Assembly: GCA_030789695.1 (NCBI GenBank)
Contig: CM061142.1
Coordinates: forward strand, 608,043,659 to 608,107,658
Reading direction: 5' to 3'
DNA: 64,000 nt
Source of the DNA: Scilla litardierei
Lineage: Eukaryota > Streptophyta > Magnoliopsida > Asparagales > Asparagaceae
Program-made: the position numbers and the translations under genes
Notes under the pieces: model-generated
Told to the model about the DNA's origin: nothing
Database searches by the model: none
The model's input: the letters and a program-made list of their open reading frames with translations, nothing else
Part shown: piece after piece, positions 22,726 through 33,461 of the stretch
How positions within the stretch are numbered: position 1 is the first letter of the stretch
Layout of the letters: every line of letters starts with the position of its first letter

Positions 22726-23066
22726 ACCGATCGGGTGAGTTCTAACCCGATCGGGTGGACGAATTTCGAAAATTTCCTGTCGGCCAACAGCTACAAGTGA
22801 ACCGATCGGGGTGAGTAGTCACCCGATCGGTTGACCGCTTCCCAAATCTTTCCCGAGAACATGTGATTTTTCACCCGGTTACTCACCCGATCGCTATATT
22901 ACTCAACCGATCGGTTGATTTGATCCCCAAATTTCCCGAAAGTTCAGCTCTACCCGCACGGTCCGTGACCCGGTCTCGGCTTTCTTCACCCGGTCGGTTC
23001 GTTAGGTAACTGTTACAGCCATTTAGCCGATACATCCAAACCGATCGGGTGAGTTCTCACCCGATC
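22726..23066. repeat. CCGATCGG-type palindrome array, internal copy
   Basis: Same core and dyad spacing as in U3 but not a copy of the U3 text. Examples are ACCGATCGGGTGAGTTCT followed by AACCCGATCGGG near 22726, and a symmetric pair at about 23040-23069. Confidence 0.8.
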
Positions 23067-23269
23067 GGTTGGGGTCTTGTTTCCTGCAAAAAATGCACAC
23101 ATGGCCTCAGTCCTCAACGGAAGTTTTTGCAGATGGATTTATTTATCAGAAATAGATAAAATAAAGTTAGAAATAATTCCAAAAATTGGAGATAGAGATT
23201 TTAGAGCATGGGTTGCCTCCCATGAAGCGCTTTTGTTTAACGTCGTTCGCTCGACGCCTCTAGCGGTAG

Positions 23270-23685
23270 TCAATTAGGATCCGGAGGGTTAGAGGAAGAG
23301 TTGTCACTCGTTGGGGATCCGACCGGAGAGAATTCTGGTTCTCCAACCGCATAGTGCTTCAGACGCTGTCCGTTGACTTTAAACGGCTCATCCCTTCCCA
23401 TTATTTCAATAGCCCCATGCGGAAAAACCTTGGTGACGCGGAACGGTCCCGACCACCTTGACTTGAGTTTTCCATGAAAGAGCTTCAGCTTTGAGTTGAA
23501 TAGGAGAACTAAGTCCCCTTCTTTGAATTCCCACTTCAAGATTCGCTTATCGTGCCACCGCTTCAGCTTCTCCTTGTAAATCTTGGCGTTCTCATAGGCA
23601 TTGAGCCGGATTTCGTCGAGCTCATTGAGTTGTAACTGCCGGTGCCCCCTACCTCCTTGGCGTCGAAGTTCAGATTCTTAATTGC
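23270..23685 (-). pseudogene. ATHILA pol C-terminal tail after integrase (frameshifted)
   Basis: Residues read [20 protein letters not shown], then [13 protein letters not shown] and a short acidic end, the usual post-integrase segment of ATHILA/Tat pol. It is out of frame with the integrase: after a stop at 23686-23688 a frame change near 23650 is needed to continue into [20 protein letters not shown]. Terminates at 23270. Confidence 0.75.
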
Positions 23686-24660
23686 CTAAAATGCCTTATG
23701 CTCCAATTCCACAGGAAGATGGCAAGCTTTCCCATAGACAAGCCGGTAGGGAGTCGTGCCGATCGGAGTTTTAAATGCCGCCCTGTAGGCCCAAAGCACG
23801 TCAGGAAGCTTTGATGACCAATCCTTTCTAGAATTGGCCACCGTCTTTTCTAGTATGCTTTTAATCTCCCGGTTAGAGACTTCCGCTTGACCGCTGGTCT
23901 GCGGGTGGTAGGCACGCCCCACCCGGTGTTGTACCCCGTATTTTTTTAAGAGAGCCTCGAATTTCTTCTCTATAAAGTGGCTCCCTCCGTCACTGATCAG
24001 GACACGAGGTACATCGAACCGCGGGAAGATGTTGCTTTTGAAGAACTTGGCCACTACTTTGGAATCATTGGTTGGACTGGCTATCGCTTCAACCCATTTC
24101 GACATGTAGTCCACAGCCACCAAGATATACTGGTTCCCTGAAGAGGAAGGGAACGGTCCCATGAAGTCCACTCCCCACACATCGAAGATTTCTACCTCCA
24201 GGATGTAGTGTTGAGGCATCTCATTCCTTTTGGAGATATTCCCCGTCCTTTGGCATTTATCGCATGCTTGGACATAAGCATGTGTGTCCTTGAAGAGTGT
24301 AGGCCAGTAGAACCCGCTCTGGAGAATTTTTGCGGGGGTCTTGTAGGTGCTCGCGTGCCCTCCACATTGTTGCCCGTGGCAGTGGGAAATGATGGAGGTC
24401 GCCTCAGTTTCAGGGATGCATCTTCGTATCACCCCATCATTGCAGGGTTTGTATAGGTGGGGGTCATCCCAATAAAATTTGCGGACCTCATGGAAAAATT
24501 TCTTCTTCTTCTGAAAGCTCACATTGTGGGGGACGATGGCACAAGCCAAATAATTTGCAATGTCGGCGTACCAGGGGGTCCAGGAGGAAGAGACAAAGAA
24601 AAGATGCTCGTCAGGGAGCGAATCATCGATCGGCGTAGCATTTAAATCGAGGGTAGGCAT
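23686..24660 (-). pseudogene. ATHILA pol integrase domain
   Basis: Contains the zinc-binding region ([12 protein letters not shown] ... CDKCQR), the catalytic core with WGVDFMGPF and ISDGGSHF, and the third acidic residue after [20 protein letters not shown], the latter typical of the ATHILA/Tat group. It inserts element cDNA into the genome. The frame is bounded by stops at both ends: CTA at 23686-23688 (minus TAG, where a Trp is expected) and the stop at 24727-24729 before it. The upstream residues link directly to RNase H, so this is part of one broken polyprotein. Confidence 0.88.
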
Positions 24661-24726
24661 CCTAGACAGGTGATCGGCAACAACATTCTCCGCCCCCTTC
24701 TTGTCTCTAATTTTCAGGTCGAATTC

Positions 24727-25365
24727 CTAGAGGAGGAGAATCCATCTAATGAGCCGCGGCTTAGCTTCTTTCTTGCTCAATAGGTATTTAAGAGCAGCGT
24801 GATCTGTGTGCACGATCACCTTGGCGCCAACGAGATATTGCCGGAACTTATCCATGGCGTAGATGACCGCTAGCAATTCTTTTTCCATGGTAGTATAATT
24901 TCTTTGGGCGACATCAAGGGTTTTGCTCGTATAATATATGACATGAAGATTTTTATCCTTCCTCTGCCCCAAGACGGCACCAACCGCATAATCACTAGCG
25001 TCACACATCAGCTCAAATGGTAGATTCCAGTCCGGTGGCTGTATTATGGGTGCGGAAATCAAAGCTTGCTTCAAGGTGCGGAAGGCCTCCATACACTCCT
25101 CGTTGAAGACGAAAGGCACGTCCTTCACGAGGAGTTGGGTCAGCGGCCTGGAAATCTTCGAGAAGTCTTTTATGAAGCGGCGATAAAATCCCGCATGTCC
25201 TAAGAAACCACTGACTCCTCGAAGATTGAGCGGTGGTGGAAGCTTTTCAATCACCTCAACTTTAGCCTTATCAACCTCGATTCCCCTCGAAGAGATGACG
25301 TGCCCCAGCACAGCCCCTTCTTGGACCATGAAGTGGCACTTCTCCCAGTTTAGGACTAATCCCTT
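24727..25365 (-). pseudogene. ATHILA pol RNase H region
   Basis: Starts in the RT thumb/connection ([31 protein letters not shown]) and continues through the RNase H fold ([52 protein letters not shown]). It degrades template RNA during reverse transcription. Separated from RT by an in-frame TAA (25366-25368) and from integrase by TAG (24727-24729, where Gln is expected). Confidence 0.88.
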
Positions 25366-25990
25366 TTATTGACATCTCTCCAGGACTTTAGTTAGATTAC
25401 TGAGGCACGAGTCAAACTTAGTTCCATAGACGGAGAAGTCGTCCATGAAAACCTCCATGATGTCCTGGGAGTAGTCGGAGAAGATATCGGACATGAATCT
25501 TTGGAATGTAGCAGGGGCGTTACAAAGTCCGAACGGCATTCTTCTATAGGCATATGTCCCGAATGGGCAAGTGAAAGTCGTCTTCTCCTGGTCATCGTTA
25601 TGAATAGGGATCTGAAGAAATCCTGAGTACCCGTCCATGAAACAGAAATAATTATGCTTCGCCAGTCTCTCGAGCATCTGGTCAATGAAGGGGAGAGGGT
25701 AATGATCCTTCCTCGTTGCCTTGTTCAGCTTTCTATAGTCAATGCACATCCTGTACCCCGTGACGGTCCTCGTTGGTATTAGCTCGTTCTTCTCGTTGCG
25801 AATCACCGTCATTCCTCCTTTCTTGGGTACGACGTGCACCGGGATAACCCAGCGACTATCGGAGATAGAGTATATGATACCGGCATGTAGAAGCCTAACA
25901 ATCTCCTTTTTTACAACTTCCATCATTATGGGATTTAGTCTCCGCTGCGGCTCAATCGAGGAGGCTTGCTCATCTTCAAGCAGAATTCTG
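25366..25990 (-). pseudogene. ATHILA pol reverse transcriptase domain
   Basis: RT motifs in order: GYRMCIDYRKLNKATRKDHY, PLPFIDQMLERL, YSGFLQIPI, RRMPFGLCNAPATFQRFM, and the active site FMDDFSVYG. The length is normal for a gypsy RT core. A stop codon ends it at 25366-25368, and a one-base frame change near 26005 separates it from the upstream linker. Codons before the first ATG at 25926 already read as RT. Confidence 0.9.
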
Positions 25991-26003
25991 TGTGAGCAGA
26001 GGC

Positions 26004-26918
26004 CTAAGCTAACCCCTTTAAATCTTCAATTGCATATCCGAAAACTCCTTTAAACCTTTTTAAAACACTAAGAAGTTTGGTCATTTGGTCTTCAGGCAGT
26101 GAAGAGTTCACTATGACCGGAAGGGTCGAGCCAGCCCCCAAATATTCATACTTCAGCCCCGGGGGTAACTCTTTCATCTCAACTTCATGAGGTCCCGACG
26201 CATACTTCTCAAGCTGAGCATCCTCAAGGGAAAGGAGTTCTTCGTGGATTTCTCGGAATCCAGCATCCGGAATCTCACTCCCAGCCACGGTTCCGCATGG
26301 CAAGGTCTCGCAAGGTATTGTGGGAACGATCGAGGAAGGCACTGGGTCTCTTTCAAGCTCATAATAATTGTCCGGGAAGAAGGCTTCTAAGTGAAAACAG
26401 GTTTCAACTGTCGATGGTTCCTCACAACTGTTTCTAGCTTCCTCATTGTCCAAAGATCCGGGATGCTCGATAGAAGTCTGCAAGGAATAGATCGGTTCCT
26501 GTCCAACGTAGCCCACAGACTCAGCCTGATGGTTCTCCTGACAAAACTCCACGAACAACTCTCCTTCACTAAATTCGGGACTAGGAATGTCGATATACTC
26601 CACTTCACCATGAGGAAAGAGAGTTGTCGTGGCAAGGTGCTCCTGCGTACCTTGATATCTCCTCTGATTTTCCACGGCGACAGACAGGAGGGATAGTATA
26701 TTCGAAGTATTCAGGGATTCCGCTAAGCTTCGTGCCAAACAGCGGATATGGTGTGAGTGATCCCAGATGTCTCCTGAAACTGCAAGCAAATCCTCGTCGT
26801 GGGGCAAAGAACCTATACGGAAGGAGAGAGAGAACTGCACAAGTAGCAAACATGTCAAAAGCACGGGTTGCATAAACGGGAACCGAATGTAGCGATGGTA
26901 GCACGGCGATTCAGTCAA
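26004..26918 (-). pseudogene. ATHILA pol N-terminal linker joined to leader sequence
   Basis: The C-terminal third (VEMKELPPGLKYEYLG, then VFGYAIEDLKG) is the segment that normally precedes RT in ATHILA pol. The N-terminal part has a hydrophobic stretch (FPFMQPVLLTCLLLVQFSLS) and then acidic unassigned sequence. No gag, zinc knuckle or protease is visible, so a deletion has probably fused the leader to pol. Ends in a frameshift just before RT. Confidence 0.65.
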
Positions 26919-27052
26919 TTAGCACTATACAATTACTATCTACAATATGTACAAGTGAAATTGAAAAGTGTAGAGTGCAAAAATTATCGCGAGGTAGGGA
27001 TAAGAGATAGACACTATGGTTCATGAGATCTTAAAATAACAAGCACGTTGCC

Positions 27053-27070
27053 TCCCCGGCAACGGCGCCA
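27053..27070 (-). other. Primer-binding site of the ATHILA element
   Basis: Minus strand reads TGGCGCCGTTGCCGGGGA, 6 bp after the LTR end. This is the sequence I associate with ATHILA/Calypso primer sites. It fixes the element's orientation. Confidence 0.8.
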
Positions 27071-27076
27071 TAAACT

Positions 27077-28688
27077 TGACGTGCCCCCGGTTTGCAAGTC
27101 GCAAATGGCCGGGGGACCCGGTGGAGGTTTAGATATTTGTAACCGCAAGCGCACGGTGTTGTAGTGTGGCTTGGGGGTCGAACACAGGGATGCTAGGATG
27201 TGCTTGTGTCAAAGAGGACCAAAATCACCCCGGGGGCGAGCTAGCCCAGATCGGATGATGGGTTGTCACAGTAAAGGAATGCAAGGTATAGACAATATGA
27301 AGGAAAACCCCGGGACTCTGGTTTCGACCCCAACGAGTGGCTCTCGCCGATACGGCCTATGGGTAGGATGGCGATCGGAATTAGGGTCTAATGGTGAGAC
27401 ATTGCCTCTAAAAGTGGTACCGGCATCCCATGGACCCGATATTCCGGTCGGTGCCCAGGATGATACGCCGGACTTCCCGGGTTAGATCAGTGGGCACTCC
27501 CGTGTCCATTAACACTGATCGACTCCGGGAGCACTAAGCTCGCAACGATAACTCCCAATGTCTCGTCATGCCGCTCCCGCGCGCTAGGATTCAGCGTCTA
27601 CGCTAAAGGCGTGAGCTATGGCTAGGGAGTCAACCGCCAAGTTTATTCCCCCTTGGCCCAACGGTCAAAGGCGGTCTTTTTCCCGCCGATGACAATAAAA
27701 CACCCCGCGTAACCGTTAGATTCCTAATCCCTATCGATTTCCTAACCCTATGGACGCATCGGGAAGAGCCCACGAAGGGGTTTCCGCCAAAATCCCAGAT
27801 TTGGGAACTCCTCACAAATATTCATTAAAAAGCGATCTAAATGAAAATGGACCGTCAAAATCATAATCAGACAATAGGAATGCAATGGTAGTAAAGCAAT
27901 TAAGATAATACTAAAGTTTTAAAAAGATCCGAAAACTTACAAAAACTGGAAAATTACAGCCGTCACAAAATGAAGAAAACAGTAAAAAATAACCAACTCT
28001 CGAATCTGGGAAACCTAGGGTTCTATTTATAGAAAACGACATCACCCGATCGGTTGACAAGTCAACCGGTCGGGTGAGCCGCTTCACAAAATCACAGCGC
28101 AAAGCGGGGTTTCACCCGGTCAGTATGAACCGGTCGGTTGGATCTTGGATGTGGTCGGTTGGATCTTGGTGCCGACCGGTTGTATCTTGGTGCAGACCGG
28201 GCGAGGAGACCGGTTGGAACTTCGAGTCTTGGTTGTTGAAATTCAGATACAGGTGAACCGATCAGGTGAAGGTCACCCGATCGGTTGGCAATCAGCTCCG
28301 AATTTCAGAGACATTGAGCTTCTGACCCGGTCGCTGAACCGACCGGGTGACTTCTCGTGAGCTCCAAGCTACGTCTGGGTGGTGCACGCGTGCATCACCC
28401 GATCGGTTGGAGATGACCAACCGACCGGGTGAGGGGCTGAAAGATGCAATCTTCGTTGTTTGACCCCCTGGATCACACGTGACTCCTCCCGTTGCTCCGG
28501 AGACACATGATATCATCGTTTTATGGCCCAAATGCCAGCAAACTCCTGCAAAACACGGAAAACACGAAAAAGTGAAAGAAAACAAAAAAACACGAGAAAA
28601 CACGAGAAAACGAATAAAAGACGGCGGTAAAATACAGAAAAACACGGAAGAAAACGTGCGTAAATGTATGAAATATAAACGCACGTCA
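27077..28688 (-). repeat. ATHILA element 5' LTR (right in window)
   Basis: 1612 bp, same ends as the other LTR; palindrome array 28041-28436 and TATA box 28023-28031 (minus). About 60 differences from the partner by eye. Confidence 0.93.
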
Positions 28689-28693
28689 GAGAT

Positions 28694-29312
28694 TGAATGA
28701 CGTACCATTTTACTTCTGCTGTCGCTATCATAAATTGTGTAACCTGCTAACTCCTCTTACCATGCTCATATATACTTGCCATGCTCACTACCCTGCACAC
28801 TACACTTTCCATGCTCATTTCTTTGCACACTACACTTTACTACGCTCACATGTTCTCTTACGATGCCCATGCTTTACTTTATTGTGATCACATTGCGTTT
28901 CTCGTTTTCTAAGTTTTGCAAAACCATACATACTTGTTATTATTTTCATATCTTATCGAGGGTCAATTCTTCCAAATGTTTTAAATCTTGCCGAGCGACC
29001 CTCGCTGACGTATATTTCCATGTTTGTTATCTTGTGAAATATACGTCAGGTTGTGAGATAGATTTTGTAGTGGAGCATACCTTGTTGCTGAGCTAGTTGA
29101 CCAGGAGCACTTGGACGCTCAAATCCCCTGCTATGGACCGGCGTGCCTGCGCAACACCTCTATAAATTAATATTTGTTGGTGTAATCTTATTCAGGTGTA
29201 TTTTAATTTCATGTATCTGTTCCAAATGGCCATGATAGGCCTTATTTGTGTGCATGTAATCGGGACGTTGGCTTTGTAATAATGATAACATGTATTGTTT
29301 TGAGTTCGCATG
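28694..29312 (+). mobile_element. LTR X copy 3, right part
   Basis: Resumes exactly where 15592 stopped (GAGATTGAATGACG matches 4716 onward), includes the hairpin at 29005-29049, and keeps 260 bp of LTR tail missing from copies 1 and 2. The tail matches the inverted LTR Y in words such as TTCAGGTGTA, TGGCCATGATAGGCC and GTGCATGTAAT. Stops at 29312, where LTR Y begins in the opposite orientation. Confidence 0.7.
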
Positions 29313-29888
29313 TGTCACGCCCCGCTTCCTATTATACTTGGGAGCGAGGACGCGAGCGGGCCCGCTTGGGCTGGAGCGGTGAAGCCCCAACCCAATAAGC
29401 ATCTGTGTATGACTAATTGTCAGGTTCTTGCTTGCGAACAATCGGAACAACACAAATATGGTGTCATCATTAAAACTTTGACTTCCAGATTACATGTACA
29501 CAAACGAATTAAAGGCCTAGCATGGCCATTACAAACAGTTACAAAGAATTTAAAGTACACCTGAAAGAAATACAACAACAAATAATAAACTTCTAGCAAG
29601 CTGCGATGTGTCTATCGTCTTCAGCAGTGGATCTCGTGCTCCGGATAATCCTTGGTCACCTTCTTCAACCTCCAAGTGAACTTCACTATGAACTCTGCTC
29701 AAAACCTAACGTATATTTCACAGACAAGGAAATATACGTCAGCGAGGGTCGCTCGGCAAGATTTAAAACATTAGTAATAAAATGACCCTCGGCAAGATTT
29801 AAAAACGTTACAAGCTTTAGGAGATGAGGGACACAATATGATTTCAACAAGAGGGAACATAGTAATATATTGACACGTGTGAGCATAA

Positions 29889-30070
29889 ACAATGTGCAAT
29901 GTGCAAAGTAGTGAGCAGGCGAAGTGTAGTGTGCAAGTAGCAAACACAGCAAGGTGTAGTGTGTGAAGTAACTAGCACGACAAGTGTAGTGTGTACAACA
30001 AAAGTAGTGACAAGTGTAGTGTGTACAGTAATAGTCGTGACAAGTGTAGTGCATAAAGTAACAAGTGGCA
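29889..30070. repeat. GTGTAGTGTG tandem-like repeats in LTR Y
   Basis: Six or so degenerate units of about 30 bp around AAGTGTAGTGTG. They are the inverted counterparts of the CACACTACACTT words in LTR X (4820-4875). Confidence 0.7.
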
Positions 30071-30423
30071 AACATGGATTTTGTAATGCACAAAGTAAAG
30101 GCACGACATTTGCGATGTACACAGTAAAACATGATATGAACTTAGTCAACGGGTTATACAATCACGATAGTAGCTGAAACAAACAAGAGTGCCAACCTGT
30201 ACTTAATCTAGTATCAAGCACAGTGTCCGAGGGAGAGGTGACCAGCATTACACCCAAGTCAACGGGAGCTACCCGTGACTCTCTACTCACCGACCCGGCC
30301 AGGTGTCGGTCAAGTTCACCACTAGAGCGTAATCCAGCTTTCCAGCCTCTACTACACTAGACTACCCCACCCAAAGTGTCCAAAAGCCAATCCGTAGTTC
30401 CGCCGTATGGCAAACATTCCGTA

Positions 30424-30547
30424 AATGGCCCGCGGCCTAATATCTGTAATGCCCGAAGGCCCAATAATCCGTAATCGCCCGAAGGCCCAATAGTCCGTAT
30501 TTGCCCAAAGGCACAATAGTCCATAAATGCCCAAAGGCCCAATTCAC
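30424..30547. repeat. 25-bp minisatellite, five copies
   Basis: Units of 23-26 bp based on AATGCCCGAAGGCCCAATA followed by a short AT spacer, degenerating toward both ends. Inside LTR Y. Confidence 0.85.
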
Positions 30548-30918
30548 ATTTCAATAGAGGTGGACAATTCAAAATATATCTGGCGACACAAATAGTAGTA
30601 CCAAAAGCAATAAGAGCAATGTGCGTTTTAAAGATGACGGAGCATTCTTATACTTTGAAATCAGTAGGGGATAAATACTTTAACCCTTGAAACTTTGTAG
30701 AAAAATAATATAATTTCAAGGGGTAAATACATGCGCCTTTGAAAAGTATGAAGAAAGTAAGATACTTGCCTGAAGCGACGCGATTTGGGTGTCTGGGTGA
30801 TCATGATGAAAGGCGTGATTGATCTGCGTCATTAGATTTTAATGGTCAAGTCAAAGGGTTAAATTATAAAGTTTCACGTATACCTCACTGTTTATCTAAT
30901 ATAGCCCACTGCCACTGT

Positions 30919-30949
<31 letters not shown>

Positions 30950-31344
30950 TGCATACACTGGAAGTTATGAAATACAGTTTTAAGTGAAAATCTATGTACT
31001 AATTAATACCATCACATGTTCATGTAACACATCAATGTATACTAGGCTAATCAGATTAATAAGTTAGTACTTTGTTATACCATTAACTTATATACAGAAA
31101 GCTTACTGATATTGAACTGGCAGTACCCTCCCCCCTATGAGTTTAAACAAGAATATAGACCTTGTGTACTGTTCATGCATTGCTTTCATATGTACCATAA
31201 GATAAGGGATAATAATTTACTATCACCATGTAATAAATAGTGTACCATCATTCAAGCTCTTATAATAAAACGAAACCCAGTTCACGTGAAAATAATATAA
31301 CCGACTTACTTCAAACTAAATAACATGCACTAAAATATTAACGA

Positions 31345-31519
31345 TGTTATGAATGAGGGAGGCCTTTGGCCTCCCCTCCTTCATTACCCATTCATTAGGC
31401 CCCCATTACTTAGAGTAATGGGGACCCTTGGTCTCCTAGAGGCTTTTGGCCTCCCCACTATGAGATATATAAATAGAGCACCATGGCTTTAGCTATTGTG
31501 ATTTATTCTAAGCAAATGA

Positions 31520-31569
<50 letters not shown>

Positions 31570-31588
31570 AGTTCATTTTCATATAACA
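31345..31588 (+). repeat. Copia 5' LTR
   Basis: 244 bp. It holds the palindrome GGGAGGCCTTTGGCCTCCC near its start, a TATA box at 31465-31476 (ATATATAAATAG) and a CT microsatellite of about 47 bp (31522-31568). Confidence 0.95.
31465..31476 (+). promoter_or_regulatory. TATA box of the copia LTR
   Basis: ATATATAAATAG in a short LTR; the equivalent in the 3' LTR is 55035-55046. Confidence 0.7.
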
Positions 31589-33168
31589 CGTTATCAGCAC
31601 CTGCGCTCTATTTTTGAGCTTTTTCTTCCCGTCCGTCCCCTAAAAAATCCATCCCCTACGCGCGAAGGAATCTCTGGTTGCGGCGACGTTGCGGCGATAC
31701 GTTGCGGCGTTCCTCTTGGGCGTATTCGGAGCGTGGAATTTTCTATCTACGGATCTTCTATTTTTGGTCGATCTTCCCTAGATTTTTAATCTGGAGGTAC
31801 TATAAATCAATCTCATTCACTATTTTTATCTTCCAGAAGAAGGGATAATGAAATCACAAGGTCTGAATAATAAATATGTAGGATTTAGTTATAATACCAT
31901 GAATATTGGCTTTATATTAGTATATCATGAATATGATTAACGGTATTGAGTTACAACCTGGTTAGCTGTCTGTAGCATAATTATTACGTGCATATAATGT
32001 GTATGATATTATATTACACGTATGAGATAACTGATATCGGGTCTAATGACTATATGTTATCATTCTCTAATTATATCAGACATAACTACAAGAGGCAATG
32101 CTTATGGAAAAGATATGCGAAGTGATGAAATTGTAAGCAAATTAGGGGGTTATGAAGAATGATGATGGACGTAAGATCCGATGGGAGACTTCCATATCTC
32201 TGGTAGTAATAACAATCTATTAACATATATGTAGTTATACATTCCAGTTATAATAACTAAATAATTCTTTTGGGCCTGCATCCCCTATTACTTAACGGTT
32301 AATATTTTTGCCCACTAATTAATGGCCTGATGTCAATTACTTAAATGGACTCTCATCTATGTAATATCACAAATATTTTCTATAGTCCATATTGACAAAT
32401 TTAAACATCTCTCTTTCATACTATTATCTATGGTTTACTAGGACTCTATTTTTCAAAATATAACTATCTTAAAGATCCTGATACCGCTCTGCCGTTAGTC
32501 AACTAACCTAACGGTGTATGACGTTTCCACGTGGTCTACAAGATATTTATATTTTCTAGTTTCCCTTACCATATGTTTTGCTTGAGATATATGCGTGGTT
32601 GTTTACTTTTATGCTCGTAGCATATTTAGAACTGCGTGGATGTTTAAATCAGTAAAAATGTGTTTTTCGGGATCAGCCATTGTATACCTATTTACTTTCC
32701 TTGCACTTTTATTTTCTTTTGAGAGAATTTGTAAGTGAGGAAATTTGTATTTTAAAGCCAAAGCTCGATGCAACAACACATAGAATTGATGAAAACTCCT
32801 TCAATGGATCATGATGTCGGTCAATGTGCTTGGCTAAGTTTGCTGGACCAACCTAGCTTGACTGGGTAACAAGTGGTCCTGGCTTAGTCAATTCCCTGGC
32901 CGCGTCCGCTGGACCGCAAGGAGTCGATTCATGACTGTGTAAGCCAAAGCTCGATGCAACAGCATATGAAGACGGAGATATAGGGACCCAGTTCAGTTTG
33001 GGTTTCCAAAGTTGTATTATTTTTTCTCTATTATGGACTTTAAACGAACTTTGGACTGTGTACTATTTTGGGTATCTGGCCGATCCCCGCATTTTTACTT
33101 GTTTATTTCTTTATGCATGAATTTTTGAATTTTAATTAATTCATGCTCATTTTAAAATACGTAGATAA
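31589..33168 (+). other. Long leader of the copia element
   Basis: Begins CGTTATCAGCACC directly after the LTR, the primer-site position; this is not the usual initiator-Met match. AT-rich, no gene. A good splice donor (GAG/GTACTA) lies at 31796/31797. A short direct repeat (AAAGCTCGATGCAACA) occurs at about 32758 and 32945. Confidence 0.6.
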
Positions 33169-33461
33169 ATGGCAAAATTGGCAAGCGTCGATTTCGAGGT
33201 CCTCGATTCTGCTGGGACAAATTACCTGAGTTGGCGAGTGGACCTGAAGTTCCACTTGCGTTCAATGGCCCTCCTTGGGTCCATTTTGGCTCCTTCCTCG
33301 GCCCCAGCAGCGGTCGAAGCTTCTGCTACAGCTAGCAGCAGCCCCACAACCACTGTATCCGATGTAGATAAGGCGAAAGCCATAATCTACATTAGGAAGC
33401 ATATAGATCGGACCTTAAAGGCCGAATACTTAACGGTTGAGGACCCGAAGGACCTGTGGAC

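Larger units (their letters stand above)
22260..23269. other. Spacer between ATHILA pol and ORF1
   Basis: Non-coding on the minus strand. It contains a palindrome array (22726-23066), a TATA box (22704-22712), and at 23208-23250 a GGGTTGCCTCCCATGAAGCG stretch that I recall as common in this element group. No gene seen. Confidence 0.6.
15598..28688 (-). mobile_element. ATHILA-lineage Ty3/gypsy retrotransposon, gag-less and degenerate
   Basis: Two LTRs of about 1.61 kb with ends TGACGTGC...GCACGTCA, flanked by the exact 5-bp duplication GAGAT (15593-15597 and 28689-28693). The minus orientation is set by the primer-binding site and pol. Order on the minus strand: LTR, primer site, pol (26918 to 23270), spacer with palindromes and a TATA box, ORF1 (22259 to 18886, split by a solo LTR), non-coding 3' part, polypurine tract, LTR. 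Gag and protease are absent: only about 130 bp separate the primer site from the first pol frame. By-eye comparison of the LTRs shows about 60 differences, so the insertion is older than the copia elements to the right. Confidence 0.93.
29313..31344 (-). mobile_element. Long X-like LTR (Y), first part, inverted
   Basis: Starts TGTCACGCCCCGCTTCC on the plus strand, so it ends GGGGCGTGACA on the minus strand, the same end as the 2.83-kb LTRs at 43350 and 49732. The minus-strand sequence parallels LTR X in the same order: hairpin (29706-29742), the CGAGGGTCGCTCGG stretch, and GTGTAGTGTG words. Split by the copia element at 31345; it probably resumes at 55133. Total about 3.5 kb, as for LTR X. 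Confidence 0.6.

Noticed and set aside
20390..23066. Regularly spaced palindromes resembling a CRISPR array
   Set aside because: Repeats are too short, spacing is 6-bp or irregular, there are no unique spacers or cas genes, and the host is a plant.
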